A stretch of 64,000 nucleotides of DNA, from positions 496,001-560,000 of the forward strand of contig OZ345381.1 of NCBI GenBank assembly GCA_977006965.1, in the 5' to 3' direction. Source of the DNA: Phymatolithon calcareum. Taxonomy: Eukaryota > Rhodophyta > Florideophyceae > Hapalidiales. A program made the position numbers and the translations under genes. The first letter of the stretch is position 1; each line of letters begins with the position of its first letter. Positions 11,598 to 23,739 of this stretch are shown here, one piece after another. The notes under the pieces are model-generated. The model searched no databases and had not been told where the DNA came from. It worked only from the letters and a program-made list of their open reading frames with translations.

Positions 11598-14500
11598 AGG
11601 AGATCACAGCGGATCATCTCCTGAGATCTCCACAATTAGAGTTTACTGTCGGCTACTTGAATGGTTTCAAAAACTAGCCTTAAAATTGCATCATTTCAAA
11701 CATTCCTCTTTTTTGATAGCTCTCTTTGTCCTGCTGGTATATAAAATTACGGCCCGTAGACTGCTCCTCCGTCACTCGAAGGGTTTCAAATTTCTGTTTT
11801 CAATGATACGGTACTTCCGTTACCAGAGGTGTGACCACAAGTGCCTCGCCCGTGTGATGCGCCACATCTCTATTGGTCCACGTCACTACTGTCAGCCATG
11901 CTGCCCGGCCGCCGCCGTCGTCAACACGATCGCCGCCGTATGATACAGCACGGGTACCTGACCATCAGTTCGTAAAGGTGGCTCAACACATACGCGCGGC
12001 TCAAGTGTGCACGGCAGTACCATTCACCTTGCACGATGACAACATGGAACTGCTCCGTATGCTACGTGCCATCCATCTCTCATCTGGCACACGAAGGCGG
12101 CAACAAAGCGGCTAGAACACTTTCGTCTAATCGTGGAAGCCACTTTGTGCACACTGTGTTTCTTTTACGACGAACGTGCCGGAGGAAATTTCCTTCGAAG
12201 TGTAGAAGAGCTGGATGGTACAGTACTAATTTCCACGTTGAAGGATCAGGAATAGCCTACAGCGCAGCGCAAACACTATCGATCAGACTCATTCCACTGT
12301 CACAATAACAACAGTGACAAAAGTATAATACCGTCCAACCTGTGCTGAAGGAATACGATAAGGGATAGTCATAAGCTATTACGCTGTGTCATTCCCATCC
12401 TCCGTCTCCACCGCCTCTAGTATTAAAGAATCAATGTTCTGCACACAGTCGCGTGCTCAATCCATCGCGTTATACCCGCTCGAAAACTATTCTCTACTGT
12501 TGAAATATGTAAGTTCAATACTCAGAAACTCAAGAGCAACTTAACCAAAGGAAGTTTTACACCGATCCCTTAAGCTCGGAAAGCAGTACCGTGCATAGCC
12601 GATCAGCCAAAGAGGCTACTGTAGCGGCAAGATTGCATCCCCTTTGCCAACACGTGCGGTTCCGGGTGGTAGGAACAACGTAGGAGCTTGTGCGACATCC
12701 ACACGATACTACGTTCCGTGGGACAAGCTTTTGAGTAACGGGCAAGGGCCGGCCACTCTGAGAGAGGACTTTTCAAATCTATGTCTTATCTTGACCGTCG
12801 TGCTGCAATGGAGCACCAACAGTAGCACACCAAAGCAGAAATACTTGCAGACCCGTGATGCAATTCGCTCACCATCAACAATTAGCTGAAATATCGTTCA
12901 AATTCGTCTCTTCCCGCGTTCCCGCAGCACATTAAATCAAATCAACTAGTAGCAATTTGCAAAGTAGTTATCTACTCGCACTGCTCACAGAAAGAGGAAA
13001 ATGAGGAGAAAATGTAGGTGAAATGGTGAGAGGAAGACCGGTCAACGAGTGTAGAAAAATGAATCCAAGTCCACAGCACTCCTCCTCAAGACTATTGCTT
13101 TTGTCAATCTCTGCAGCAACAGTAGAGATGATAGGTATATGATGCTTTGCGGTAGCGCTGAAAACATCAATAAAGAATAAGAAAGAATCTATAATCCTCA
13201 AGATGCAACATTGCAACTTGAATGAAGGTACAATTAACTTCTCGTCGACACGGCGGTGCCGATCATGCATTCATCAGACCTTGAGGACACGATCATTGTC
13301 CAAATTGTGCTACTCGACAATTGGAGTTTCTCCTCTTTGCGCCATTTCATCGGATACACGGGCGGAGAATTCTGTTGTGCTGAAAGAACCACGCTACGGA
13401 AGTATTAAAATATATTGAGGAAGCATATATCCTTCGACATTGAGATGCATTGCTCGCAGGTGACCGTGTCGGAGTTGACACAGAATATATCGCGATGCAA
13501 ACATCGTTCAGGCGTATCGGCAAGTGAAATCCTTTGTTAAGGCTCAAAAACCCCACGCGATCATCATTTGGATCGCAGCTGTGGAATCCGTGGATATTGC
13601 AAGAATTTTTCCACGTAAAGGAGGAAAATGATTCGATCCATACCGTCGACTGTCTGGGATGATGTACGGGGATCCAGGTCAGGTAACTCCCAACTCTCCA
13701 AGAGTCGACCTCGCAACATGTACAGTGGCGCTTGCCAAACCATCCAGGCACTGGAAGTAACATGAGCTGGCGATCGTGTATTTGTGGGCGATATTACCAT
13801 AGGAAGTCGCTCGTCTAGAACGCTATGTATATAAACCAAGGCACGGTTGCCCGTTCAGACAGAGTCTTCCAAGTCCCAGAGTAGGGCAAGAATGAAGTCC
13901 TTCACGTGCTCGCAATCTTATCACGCAAATCAGGAAAAACGAGGTCGTTTTGCAGTATTATTTAATTCCGAAAAGTCATTTCGAGAACCGACACAGATTT
14001 CCTCTCAATAACGCATGCACAGGAAGAGAAGAGACAGGAGAGCACAACGGTGAGATTTTCTTTGGATATACAGTAGACGTTAAGGGTAGGGATAAGAGGC
14101 GGTCAAAGAAAGAAATTTGGCGGGAAATGATCATCCAAAGAGGGCTCAAAATAATCTTGAATCTTGTCCAATTAAAACGCCTTGGATGTCGCCAACTGCG
14201 AAGTTATCATAAGTATGAATACCTTCAAACCCCCTCGTCTTCGTTGTGAAGAAGAATTGTCCTGTTGCTGGCCAGATTTGCCTCGAAATTGGATTTTTCT
14301 TTCATAAATGATCAAATTCGTCTCTTTTCTTGCTCGAACAGAATTCGCTCTTGGACAGAAGAGTACAACTTCTTAGCCCAGGTTGCACGACTCGTTATGA
14401 TATCATCCTTGTAATCATTTTGTCGCAACAACAGACGCAGACTTTGTAGGGGTATCATAACAGTAACTAAATAAATACCGCTGGCAAACTCCCCCGACGA

Positions 14501-14739
14501 GGAGGGTGAGACATCTTCCCCTCAGGTTATGGGCCCTTACTCCGGTGAAGTCGTCTCCCAGTGACGCCTTTACACTTGGATGCCACAAGCAGCCTGGATC
14601 CAATCACACAAACGTCTTGCGTAACAGGCGACGCAGCTTAAGAGGACACATCGCCACCCTACTCGAAAACGTCGCGTTGCAGACGGCAGACGATATCGGA
14701 AGCGCACCAGTACCCAGGCTTGGACAGAGATCGGCAGTC

Positions 14740-15349
14740 ATGACCTCCACAACGTACGCTCTCGTACTCCCTACCCTAGCTCGGGAGAACTACCCGATAT
14801 GGAGGCACACGATTAAGAATTTTGCGGCCGAACGAGAATTGTCCCTCTACCTGCAGGGACCAGTCGACGCCCCTGGCGGCGGAGAAGCGGCCGCTGAGCA
14901 TGTTAGAAAATTGGCCCAAGCATCAAGACTAATATCGTCTACATTATCCCCGCAGATATTACTTCAAGTGGGAGAGGATATATTGGAACAGCTCCCCCCC
15001 GCACGGGATGCTACTTCGGATCGAAGCATATTTCGAAGCTGAGGCCACTCCTGAAGAACATGAGCGATTGCTGTTGAAGGCCCAGAGCCTTATTATCAAC
15101 CGGTCAGAAAACTTAAATGATTTCATCACCCGACATCTCACCCTTCGTCAGGAAATGGTGCGAGCGAAATACCCAGGTATATCAAATGAGCAAGTCACTG
15201 TGAATTTCATCATTCGGGGACTACGAGTACGGCCAGGCCTAACGACCCACATACCGCTACTGCTAACCCAGAGACTTGAAACCGTTCGTGAATTGAAACG
15301 CATGTTGGAGCTAATCATCGGCGCGGACACAACAACCAGACAGAGATAA
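14740..15349 (+). pseudogene. copia gag (frameshifted)
   Basis: Gag-like polypeptide in two frames: 14740-about 15000 (starting MTSTTYALVLPTL, with the ENYPIWR stretch typical of copia Gag N-termini) and about 15008-15349 (RSENLNDFITRH and a Leu-rich helical region). The frame changes in a run of eight C. A further upstream ATG at 14506 is open but less like Gag. Gag would form the virus-like particle of the element. This copy cannot be read through. Confidence 0.75.
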
Positions 15350-15376
15350 AAAAAGGCCCAGCCCACACAAGGTGCG

Positions 15377-15870
15377 TTGTGGTGCGAATTTCATCAAATC
15401 TTTGGATCACACAGGACCTCACAGTGTCGGGCAATGATCGAGGCTAGAGAACGTGACCGCACGCCACCAGAGCGTACGACAAGCGGCCTCGGAGTTTATC
15501 GGGGTCGCCGGGCGCATCTGCACCGCGCGGCGATGGCAGGGGTCCGACTCGCGGATTCCCACACCGTGCGTACGCGGCAAACCAGGACTACGGGGAATGT
15601 GTAAACCCAGTTTCATGTGACAAGTGGGAGATCTCCGCAAAACCTACGGTGTACACACCAACAATTGATATCACTGAACCTCCCAGCAATGCGACGGGAA
15701 CAAACGAGGGTGACAGCTTTGACTTCTATACCATTGATTCCGCCTGCAATCCTTCCTACAATACTCAGCCCATCCCATCGCAACGCGAATGTCTGTTGAG
15801 GTCCTACTTCCCAACGGATCGACAGACAAATCAGCAGCGAGTGGGCCAGCAGACCAGCGTTTTATTCCGC
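15377..15870 (+). pseudogene. copia zinc knuckle and protease remnant
   Basis: At about 15383-15427 the frame encodes a Cys/His knuckle (C-x2-H-x5-H-x4-C, within CEFHQIFGSHRTSQC), the nucleic-acid-binding end of Gag. At 15724-15762 another frame encodes FYTIDSACNPSYN, matching the D-S-G/A active site of copia aspartic proteases, here DSA. The region is frameshifted and the protease is cut off by inserted DNA from about 15.87 kb. Confidence 0.65.
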
Positions 15871-16445
15871 CGGACTAATCCAGTCATCCGTCGCTCCGGT
15901 CGCGATATTGTTGCACTTTTGGATATACGTTTGACTTTCTGATGGAAATTTGGTGGATTCCTGGATAATTTTTTTGTTGTCAAAATCTATCAGCGAACTA
16001 GTAAAACTTAAATGATTTCTGGACCGAGTGATAATTTGTCGACTTCCGGCTTCCAAGTGTCGATATGGATGTATGTCAACTTCTTCCGGATCCATTACGG
16101 ATGGATGCAGAATCAAATCGAACCGGATTGGATAAATACCGGATTGATTCGGGATATGATATCGTGTAAGGGCCTTACAGAAAGGTGGCAATCGACAAAT
16201 GAGTATATATTTGAGTGAAAGTATAAACAAATGCCAGACAGGTGCGTTAGTATGCAAAATCCTTTTCCTGGATTAGATCGCAATGCAGCTGGGACGTCTC
16301 AAAGATGACTCAAGAATCGCATTGCATTTCAGGTTCCATGAATGAGATGGACTGTTGTCTACTTACTTTGCAGCACTTGAAGTTCATGTTCCGTTCGACG
16401 GTCGGTGGGAGAGTTTGGATTCATGCCTTTCAAAGAGAAATTACT

Positions 16446-16491
16446 TTTGGTTGATGAATAATGAGTGTACACTCATTATTCACCAACCAAA
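16446..16491. repeat. 46-bp near-perfect palindrome
   Basis: Centre between 16468 and 16469. The 23-nt arms differ at one position and there is no spacer. Confidence 0.9.
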
Positions 16492-16525
16492 TCCAGCGGA
16501 TGTACACGTGTACATCCACTGGATT
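16490..16525. repeat. 36-bp near-perfect palindrome
   Basis: Centre between 16507 and 16508 in GTACACGTGTAC. The 18-nt arms differ at one position. It abuts the preceding palindrome. Confidence 0.9.
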
Positions 16526-16859
16526 GAATTTATGACTCTTGGATTTGATGCGGATAATCAAATTGACTTCATTATTTTCACTGATTTTATCGCGAAATAA
16601 CTGGATGCTTGCTGATATAGGTTTCAGAACGACGAATCCTGTCGGACTGGATACAGATTCAGCCTAGCTTATCGCTGTAGGGCTACCGGACTCAAAAGCA
16701 TTAGATTCATTCTCGAGCGGACGAAGAAAATTCCAAATTTTAAATCGTCTACCCCGACAAACTGGATTGAATCATACTCTTGGAGATCTCGCTAGTCCAT
16801 TGGACACTTGTTGCGTGGCATTTGGCGTACTGGATTCATCCGTCATCCGTCCAAATGAA

Positions 16860-18235
16860 ACGCTGCAGCAGACCTCGTCACACCCAATGCGTACGACATA
16901 CATCTACCAGAATTGTGTTTTATGCCCTCTTTCCGGAAAAACCTACTCTTTGTTCATGAGTTGACGAGGAACAATAACTGCAATGTAATATTGACAAAAA
17001 CTGGAGGCTATGTTGTCAACGAAAATGTTCTCCTCAATCCCTGTGATGTACTTGAACGAATTCAGAAAGAAAATGAAGCATACCTTATCCTGCTCCGTCC
17101 CAGAGAGCGAAAGGATACCACTAACCAAGCAGCCGGAGTAGACCGGCAACTAACACTCGACAGCTTCATGACACGGCGGAAACCACGACTGATGCAGAGA
17201 CCGCGAACCGCCCCAAATACACAGCCATTAGCTATCCCAGTGAATGGCCATTCAATGGACCCACCTCGAGGTCCCCATCGAGTACGGGGATCCAGAACGG
17301 AAAAAGTCACACACAATGTCCCCTATCCAGGACATCTGCCCGGTATACCGTACAAACAGCGCAAACGCATTGACGCCGTACATTCCTGGCATCTGCGACT
17401 TAATCATGCTAACACAGCAAAACTTGAAGAAATGGCAAAACTACCGATGGACTTGGGCCTGCCCCCCACACTTCGCATGTCGAACTGTCAGAGTTGCTCG
17501 ATCTTCCATTTTCAAAAGGCACCACACCATTACACAATGGAAAGACCACCCCCTGGACACTCGCTAGTCTCCGATATCGCCGGTCCTTTCCCAAAAAGCG
17601 GACACAAATACCAATACTTTATCACGTTTACAGAGCTACACTCCAGGATGACTCTCGTCTACCTCCTCAAGAGCAAAATTGAAGCGGAGCAGTGTACAAT
17701 TGAGGCCGTGTCGAAGGTAGAGCGCCACTTTGGCCGGCCCCTGTTAAGAATTTGTTGCGACAACGCTAATGAGTATCTCACAAAAGTTTTACTCCGCCAA
17801 TTCGCACAGAGAGCGACGGCAGTAGACCCCACAACAGCACACACTCCCGAAGAAAACTCAATTGCGGAGCGATTGAATCGCACACTAATGAATCGAGTTC
17901 GCGCAACTCTCAATGCAGCAAGAATGCCCTACTAAAAGTACTGGGCATTTTGTCTCCTCCATACCGTAATTAAGACGAATAGCATGCTCCACCGCGGAAT
18001 CAAAGATATTCCAAGAAGAATATGGGAAGAGAACCGCAGTGATTACAGCTGCTTCAAGACCCGATCACTTCGACTAGATCAATATAGGATGTTCGGGGAG
18101 TATGGTCATGTTCCACGACTTCAAGCAATCAAGACAAAGGACAAAGACCGGGCAGTCCTGGTACAGTACTTGTATACATTGGATGGCGAGCACTACAAGC
18201 TAATTGTAACGTCCACTGGTCAGTTGCTTACCTGA
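16860..18235 (+). pseudogene. copia pre-integrase and integrase core (interrupted)
   Basis: The frame from about 16913 shows a copia pre-integrase region (FRKNLLFVHELT, then the H-H-C-C zinc-binding set WHLRLNH...CQSC), followed by an rve-type integrase core. The catalytic acids are visible as SDIAGPFP, CCDNANEY and the Glu of EENSIAERLNRT, so the D-D-E set is intact. A TAA stops this frame at about 17935. The following sequence continues the C-terminal integrase region in other frames up to about 18235 (starting KYWAFCLLHTV). The element can no longer make a full integrase. Confidence 0.85.
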
Positions 18236-18299
18236 CGAATACGTAACTACAGGCCATACAACGCTGAATTTGACCCGGGTAGGCTTTACTATCATACAA

Positions 18300-19830
18300 T
18301 TCCAACGCATGAACACCAGCTCCTGAGAGTGAACCTGCATCATGCGATACCGCGGGAAGCGTGCGCGACGTATACGCAACCAACACAACGAGACACAAAG
18401 CCGATATCACGTACTATATTGGCACACCATTCGACTCCTGGAACACCCACGGCAGACGCGCTCGCATCCGACCGTCACACAGCCCGAGCAACACCCACGG
18501 CAGTGCGATCGCTCGTTGCGCCTCTCTCTTCCGTAAATGGTAATAATATTCAGACCAATCCACCGCCCCGGGGCATCAAAAGCGCCCGCGAGCGTGCGGA
18601 GTCGAATGCATGGCGTGCGGCATATGAACGGGAGGAGCGCACCCACGCGGAATTTGGAACATTCGAATATTTAGATGCCAGGAGTGTACCACCGAGCGCC
18701 ATGGTAGTATAAGCGGTTACAGCGTTAGCCTACAAGTACGACAAACATGGAAGAGTGGTGGTACATACGGTCCGGTTTGCTTACCCGGGGAATCGGCTTA
18801 TCCCAGGCCTCCATTACGACCCAGATGCCATCGCTGCGTATGCCTCTGACCGTGACTCAGTACGATTCATACTCGCTCTCAGTGCACGCTTGCGACTGCG
18901 GCTCCACCATGTTGATCTTGTAAGCGCGCCTTCCGACATGAAGACTACGACGGTCCCGCCGACTTGTACATGGAACCCATACCAAATTTTGATGGCACAC
19001 CACGCCATGTGGGCAAATTGGCTAAAGTTGTCAAAAACATTTATGGTACACCACATGCCCCGCGCACTTATAAAGAGGGCCTCCGTCGCCACCTGCGAGC
19101 GTGTGGCTATCGCGAAATTAAATCGGATGAAAGCGTATATGTCAAGCGACGCGCGGGACAGCTGTTAGTCATTGCTGTAACTATCGACGATTTGCGTGTG
19201 GCTACTAATTCCTTAATAATGTACCATGAACTGCTGCAAGACTGAGCTCGCAAGTACAAGGTCAAGGACTTAGGGGAGGCTACGCATATGATCGGCTGGT
19301 CTATACATCGAGATCCGAAGACAGGGTTCATACATGTATCGCAGCCACACCTTGCTCAGTTCTTCATTGACCTGCTGCGGATGCAGAAAGCGCACAGCGC
19401 GGATACACCATATTTATCCGGTGTACAATTATGTGCAAAAAAGCCCGATGAACTCGAACTGGACCTGAATCGATACCCATATGCCAAGGCCGTCGGTATA
19501 CTGAGGTATTTAGTGGACTCCACTTGCCCAGATCTGGCTTACATCGTCAATGTCTTAGCACGCCATATCAAATGCCCTACGAAACGACACTGGTTAGCTC
19601 TGAAACATATTGCCAGATACTTCAAACAAACACTTAACTTTGGCCTTTTGTTCGGTCCTGGACCGCACGAGCCCTCTGCGCAATCTGATGCTGACTTTGC
19701 TGGCTGCATAGATACGCGACAATCCACTTCGGGATACATAGTGTATTACGCCGGTTCACCGATATCAGAATTACGAAAAGTGCTCTACACTCCTTATTTG
19801 ATCCCCTTTGTTTGATTTTTTTTGATTTTT
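18300..19830 (+). pseudogene. copia reverse transcriptase and truncated RNase H
   Basis: An RT-type segment runs in several frames: ESNAWRAAYEREERTHAE at 18600, a stop at about 18710, NRLIPGLHYDPD and LRLHHVDLVSA around 18790-18930, then a frame change to YMEPIPNFDGTPRHVGKL. The catalytic YVDD box of copia RT appears as TIDD (in AVTIDDLRVAT), a loss of the Tyr. A TGA follows at about 19243. The frame from 19288 carries the RT-RNase H connector and RNase H start (SDADFAGCIDTRQSTSGY) but ends after YAGSPIS at about 19770, where similarity stops. The copy is clearly dead. Confidence 0.85.
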
Positions 19831-20791
19831 GGATAACCTACATTCTTGGCTTTCTATAATAGTTTTCGAAATGCGAAGAACGGATCAGGAAGTGGTCTTA
19901 AACTGCGCGTTTAAGGTGCTGTCCCGATTTTCGAAGGAACCCTCTGCTGAGAATTTCTAGAAAAAGTTTCCACGGCGCGAGGACTTTTTTTGCTTAACCA
20001 ATTATGTACTGCCATAACAGAAAGTGTCCAATGAGCTTCTCGGATTCCCAAGCTCATAAAAAATAAAAGTGAAAATCTAAGATGGGGATGTAGGTCCTTA
20101 ACGCGTGTATGTTCAGCATGTTTGTTTAATTCTCGTGTGCTTACTGGATAGTAGATCCAGTATCATATTGCTTCAGTGTCACGCCTTTTTAAAAAAAGCT
20201 CTAAACATGCGTATGCATGTTCGCGTATGTTCGAAGGCGTACAACGAAAGAGGAGGATCCGGCATATTGGATGCAATGAAACGCTAGGAGGAAAATCATT
20301 GGACGAAACACCGCCTTTGTAATAGTTCAATTGCGCGCGAAATTGGTTTTCGTACTCGCCGTACAGAAACAGTGACACATATGATACTGTATGTTAAGAA
20401 ACATCATGCAGAGAGCGCATTTTCGAGTGACACTTGTAACAAAACGCGTTACACTGATTCCATCATGCTGAACATACATACACGCGTTAAGAACGGCCCT
20501 CAGACTTTTCATTCGCACATTCACGGCATGAGAATTGTGAAGCAGATCAGATCAGATTCTCATCCCTCTACATTGGGCACACCGACGAATTTTATTCGTG
20601 GACCACCTCGTGAGATGCACTTGCTTCAAACGAAAGTATACAATTGTATACAATCCTATTGTTTGCTGCACGTACTGTACTTAACGCTCATCATCGCATT
20701 GCCATTAGAAATGACTTGACAACTTGAGGGCAAGTTTCAATCCTCTTGCCGCCGAAGTAAGCGTCTGAAGTGTCCAAGACCCTGTCGCTCA
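19831..20791. other. Gap between the copia remnant and the stomatin-like gene
   Basis: It holds the TIR element at 20071-20513. The remaining ~280 bp in front of the stomatin-like gene should include its promoter. No further gene is seen. Confidence 0.5.
20071..20513 (+). mobile_element. Decayed TIR DNA transposon, possibly Tc1/mariner (IS630-like)
   Basis: Left arm around 20098-20120 (TAACGCGTGTATGTTCAGCATG) is matched in inverse orientation at 20463-20489, with a 4-bp length difference. Weaker matching extends outward on both sides. Between them, shifting frames encode a helix-turn-helix-like stretch (NSSIAREIGFRTRRTETV, followed by YVKKHHAES), reminiscent of the N-terminal DNA-binding region of Tc1/IS630 transposases. 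There is no DDE/D catalytic core, so it is an internally deleted, non-autonomous relic. Ends and target-site duplication are approximate. Confidence 0.55.
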
Positions 20792-22008
20792 ATGTTTGCC
20801 TCACGACTGTCATCCACGGTTATTCCGCGCATTTCCCGTCATCTATCTTCACCCACCACCGATGCAATTCCGATCGCCCTGTCTCACACATTCCGCTCCC
20901 TCACCACAGCGGCGCGTGGCAAGCGAGGCAACCTTGCAGCGCGTGTACGTCAGATCGAGGCCACATATCCGTGGCCGGTGACGAAAATGAACTCTATTTT
21001 GAACGTGTGTCCAATGGGTGAGCGTAGAGTCGTAGAACGTCTCGGTGCGTTACACACTGTGCGCAAACCAGGTTGGTTCTTCGCCATTCCGCTCATCGAT
21101 CGTATCGCATTCTGCGTCGATATGCGCGAGAGGACGCTCGAGTATCCACCGCAGCAGGCGATCACCAAGGACAATGTTAGGTGAGTATGATTGCTGATGT
21201 TCTTTAAAAGCGAGTGAAGAGGACGGTGCAAGAAAGATTGACTGACATATCTGTTCTGAACATGCACTCATTTTGCCGCTATATGTGTAGTGTGAAAGTA
21301 GCTGCCGTGCTCTTTGTCCAGTTTGTAGATGCGGAAAAGGCATGCTACGGTGCGTCAAACCCATTGGCAGCCATATTAGAACTGGCAAAGAGCGGAATGC
21401 GCACGTCAGTGGGTGAGATGGAACTTGATGAACTGTTTCATTCACGGAAGATTGTCAATGACACCGTACGCAACGTATTGCAAGAGGCTGCCGCCAATTG
21501 GGGACTTATGGTGACCCGACACGAGATTCTCGATGTCACACCGGATGCACATATCAGTGTTGCGATGGATAAACAGGCAGCGGCGGAACGAATGCGTAGG
21601 GAGAAAGTTTTGCAGGCGGAGGGAGAGAAACGCTCGGAAGAGCTTAGGAGCGAGGGTGCTAAAATTCGAATGCGGAATGAGAGTGAGGGAATGTTGATTC
21701 AGATCACGAATGAGGCAAAGGCGAATGCAGATGCTAGGGTGCTCAAGGCGGAGGCTGATGCTACTGGTATGGCAATTATTGCAAAGGCTTTGCAAAGTGG
21801 AATGGGAAGGGAAGCGGCGAAACTGACTGTGGCGAGGGACTACATAGATATGTATGGGGAAATGGGAGCAAAGTCCAATACTATCATGGTTGATAATAAG
21901 CCGGCGAATGTCAACAGCCTTCTCACGCAAGCAGCTCTTGCGGTTGGCGCAGTGGAGAAGCGGATAGACACCACTGGTGTAGATACTGACGCTTCGTTGA
22001 CTGCTTGA
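20792..22008 (+). CDS. Stomatin-like protein 2, mitochondrial (one intron)
   Basis: Exons 20792-21180 and 21291-22008 give 368 aa. The 110-nt intron is phase 2 (donor GTGAGT, acceptor GTGTAG) and rebuilds a Ser codon, producing the conserved KDNVSVKVAAV of the SPFH/band-7 fold. The N-terminal ~45 residues are Arg/Ser-rich with few acids, as in a mitochondrial presequence. The SPFH domain covers about residues 65-230 (NVCPMGERRVVERLG at its start). An Ala/Glu coiled coil follows (QAEGEKRSEELRSEG), then the SLP-2 C-terminal extension. Family members scaffold inner-membrane lipids and prohibitin/protease complexes. The start is the first ATG, and a downstream ATG would remove the presequence. 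An upstream TIR relic ends about 280 bp before it. Confidence 0.92.
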
Positions 22009-23739
22009 GCAGAATTTCACCATAGTGCTGCTGTTGGGCTGCGAAACTTAATAGTACCACTGTGCACTTCACTGTTGTGTCCTGAGCAATAGTGGCCATC
22101 AGAAAATAGGTAAAAGTTATCAAAGCTGTTTCAATCCGGATCTTGTTCATTGTTTGAAGAGATCTCGTCAAGATGTGGACTCAAAAGCTGCAGCAGCGAC
22201 AAAAAGCAATTTCGAGCATGCATTTCGCAATATGGGCAGCATGGTGAGACATTTTCAGTCTTTTACATCTAATGAATGCAAAAGAGGGCAGTCCGTTAAG
22301 CATAGAGCGAACATCCTCTCTGCAGCAGATGACGACGCCGTGGGGCCGGGTCGTCAAGCAACCTGTGACGACCTCTGATATTATGCCGGTGCCACTGTGA
22401 CCTTTTTTTGCCGAAGAATTTCACCGTCTGGAAGTTGTTGCGCGCTGTACTGCTGGTATAGGTATGGTGGAGTGGCAAAATATTTCCCATGCGGATGGAA
22501 AGTTCCCTCGACCACCGAGCTCCACCAGGGGACATTGGAGGCGAATCTACGTTCAGATACAACGTTATTGGGCGCCCGGAGCGTCGCTAGTGAATTAGAT
22601 GACGGATGGACGCGACAAACGCCGTTACGGACTTTCTATTCAGTGGAAAGACTATCACGCGTCGGGGGTTGACAGCATGAAGACGCATGGCACCAGCTGT
22701 ACTTTAACGATTGCAATTGGCACAGTGGTTGCGAAAGCGTGAATTGTTCTCGCTGTTTTTAGAACGTCGAAAACATTCGAGTCTTCAATGCTATTTGAAG
22801 CCACCTTCTCACGCACTGTGGGGTGGTGCATGCAATTTTTGATCATTTAATTAACAGCACTTGGTTTAAATATTTCGTGAACTGCACATGAGCCATGTGC
22901 ATGCTGTTCAACGTCACGTGTGCAGGATCACATGAGCTTTGTAGTCGCATTTGAATTCTAATTCACTAGCAATCAGTTACTTCAATTCAACTTGAAGTAT
23001 TTTTAGTCCTGATTACTACGGCCACCGTGCCTCACAGCAGCGTCTTCGACAGAACCTGTGGTGTTCTTCGCAACACAATTGAGCTACAGAACTCGGAGGA
23101 TAGGCCTGCAGGGCGCATACGCAGCTCTTACATCGCGCCACCGTAGGCACAGCTGCAGAGTTGCCGACATATCTGACAATAGGAGGGCGCAGACGCCGGT
23201 GCGTTGGACATACTCCCAATCTGCGTCGGCGTGACGTCCCGGGCTCCGAATAGTGGCAGGATCAGATTGAAGTGGCACAACTCGGGTTCCATTGCGGCCG
23301 GTGGACCAAGGGCGACGAAAGAGGTGGCTCTCGCACAATTGGGGAAACGGTTTACAACTGGTTGAGCAATAACTGCTTTCGGAATTTCTGGATATTCCCC
23401 AAAGAGGCACGATTCGGTTCAACTCTTCTTCGGAGCCGAAAACTGTGGTCCAGAATACACTCGCAGTGCCGAGTCTTTATCCGTGTTATCGAGGCACGTA
23501 AATAAAGAGTGCAGACATTCCTTACAATTAACATAGTTGCAAATCAAGTTAGTGACGCTGTAACTAAGCGCCAAGTCAATCATGCCTCCTGAGGAATAAT
23601 ACTCAAGGAAGCTTCTGCAAAATTTGCAAAAATATACCACCCTTCTCCTTTCTAACCATATCAGGCGGCATCGCAGACAAAAAATATGAAAATAACGTCG
23701 AGAAAAAAACAATGTCCACCTTGAATCGCTTGAATCTTT
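22009..23739. other. Intergenic gap between the stomatin-like and DDT genes
   Basis: The two genes converge here. No coding region is supported. Short frames (22154-22378 plus, 22296-22562 minus, 23084-23422 minus) lack domains or an ATG. E-box-like CACGTG/CACATG words cluster near 22890-22935, which is descriptive only. Confidence 0.5.

Larger units (their letters stand above)
7992..14480. other. AT-richer gene-free desert
   Basis: No complete gene is supported. Short open frames exist (for example minus strand 9303-9658 and 13564-13839), but they lack recognisable domains and run into stops, so they are probably decayed DNA. The stretch holds a 71-bp tandem duplication at 10263-10405, a pre-miRNA-sized hairpin at 11505-11597, and several TACAGTA/TACTGTA heptamers. 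The last few hundred bases may include the 5' end of the copia element, but no LTR can be confirmed because the 3' copy is missing. Confidence 0.5.
15870..16850. mobile_element. Inserted GGAT-rich sequence with palindromes inside the copia protease region
   Basis: The copia reading frame is lost between the protease motif and the pre-integrase domain for about 1 kb, far more than the normal gap. The intervening DNA has no copia similarity that I can see, is rich in TGGATT/AATCCA hexamers, and holds palindromes at 16446-16491 and 16490-16525. It is probably a non-autonomous insertion. Exact ends and a target duplication could not be fixed by eye. Confidence 0.45.
14480..19830 (+). mobile_element. 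Decayed, 3'-truncated Ty1/copia-type LTR retrotransposon
   Basis: The order of recognisable parts is gag, zinc knuckle, protease, pre-integrase and integrase, reverse transcriptase, then RNase H, which is the Ty1/copia order (integrase before RT). It is inactive: gag is frameshifted near 14996-15010 in a C run, foreign DNA interrupts the protease region (about 15.9-16.8 kb), stops occur at about 17935, 18710 and 19243, and the sequence leaves the RNase H domain at about 19790 with no 3' LTR visible. The 5' boundary is a guess. The neighbouring TIR element at 20071 starts shortly after the break. Confidence 0.9.

Noticed and set aside
13564-13839. 91-aa minus-strand ORF starting MVYIHSVLDERLPM
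   Set aside because: Composition is plausible, but there is no family match, no upstream exon and the overlapping frame is equally open. Not supported as a gene.
14300-14480. Search for a 5' LTR end and primer-binding site of the copia element
   Set aside because: No TGGTATCAGAGC-type site was found and the 3' LTR is absent, so the LTR boundary cannot be confirmed.
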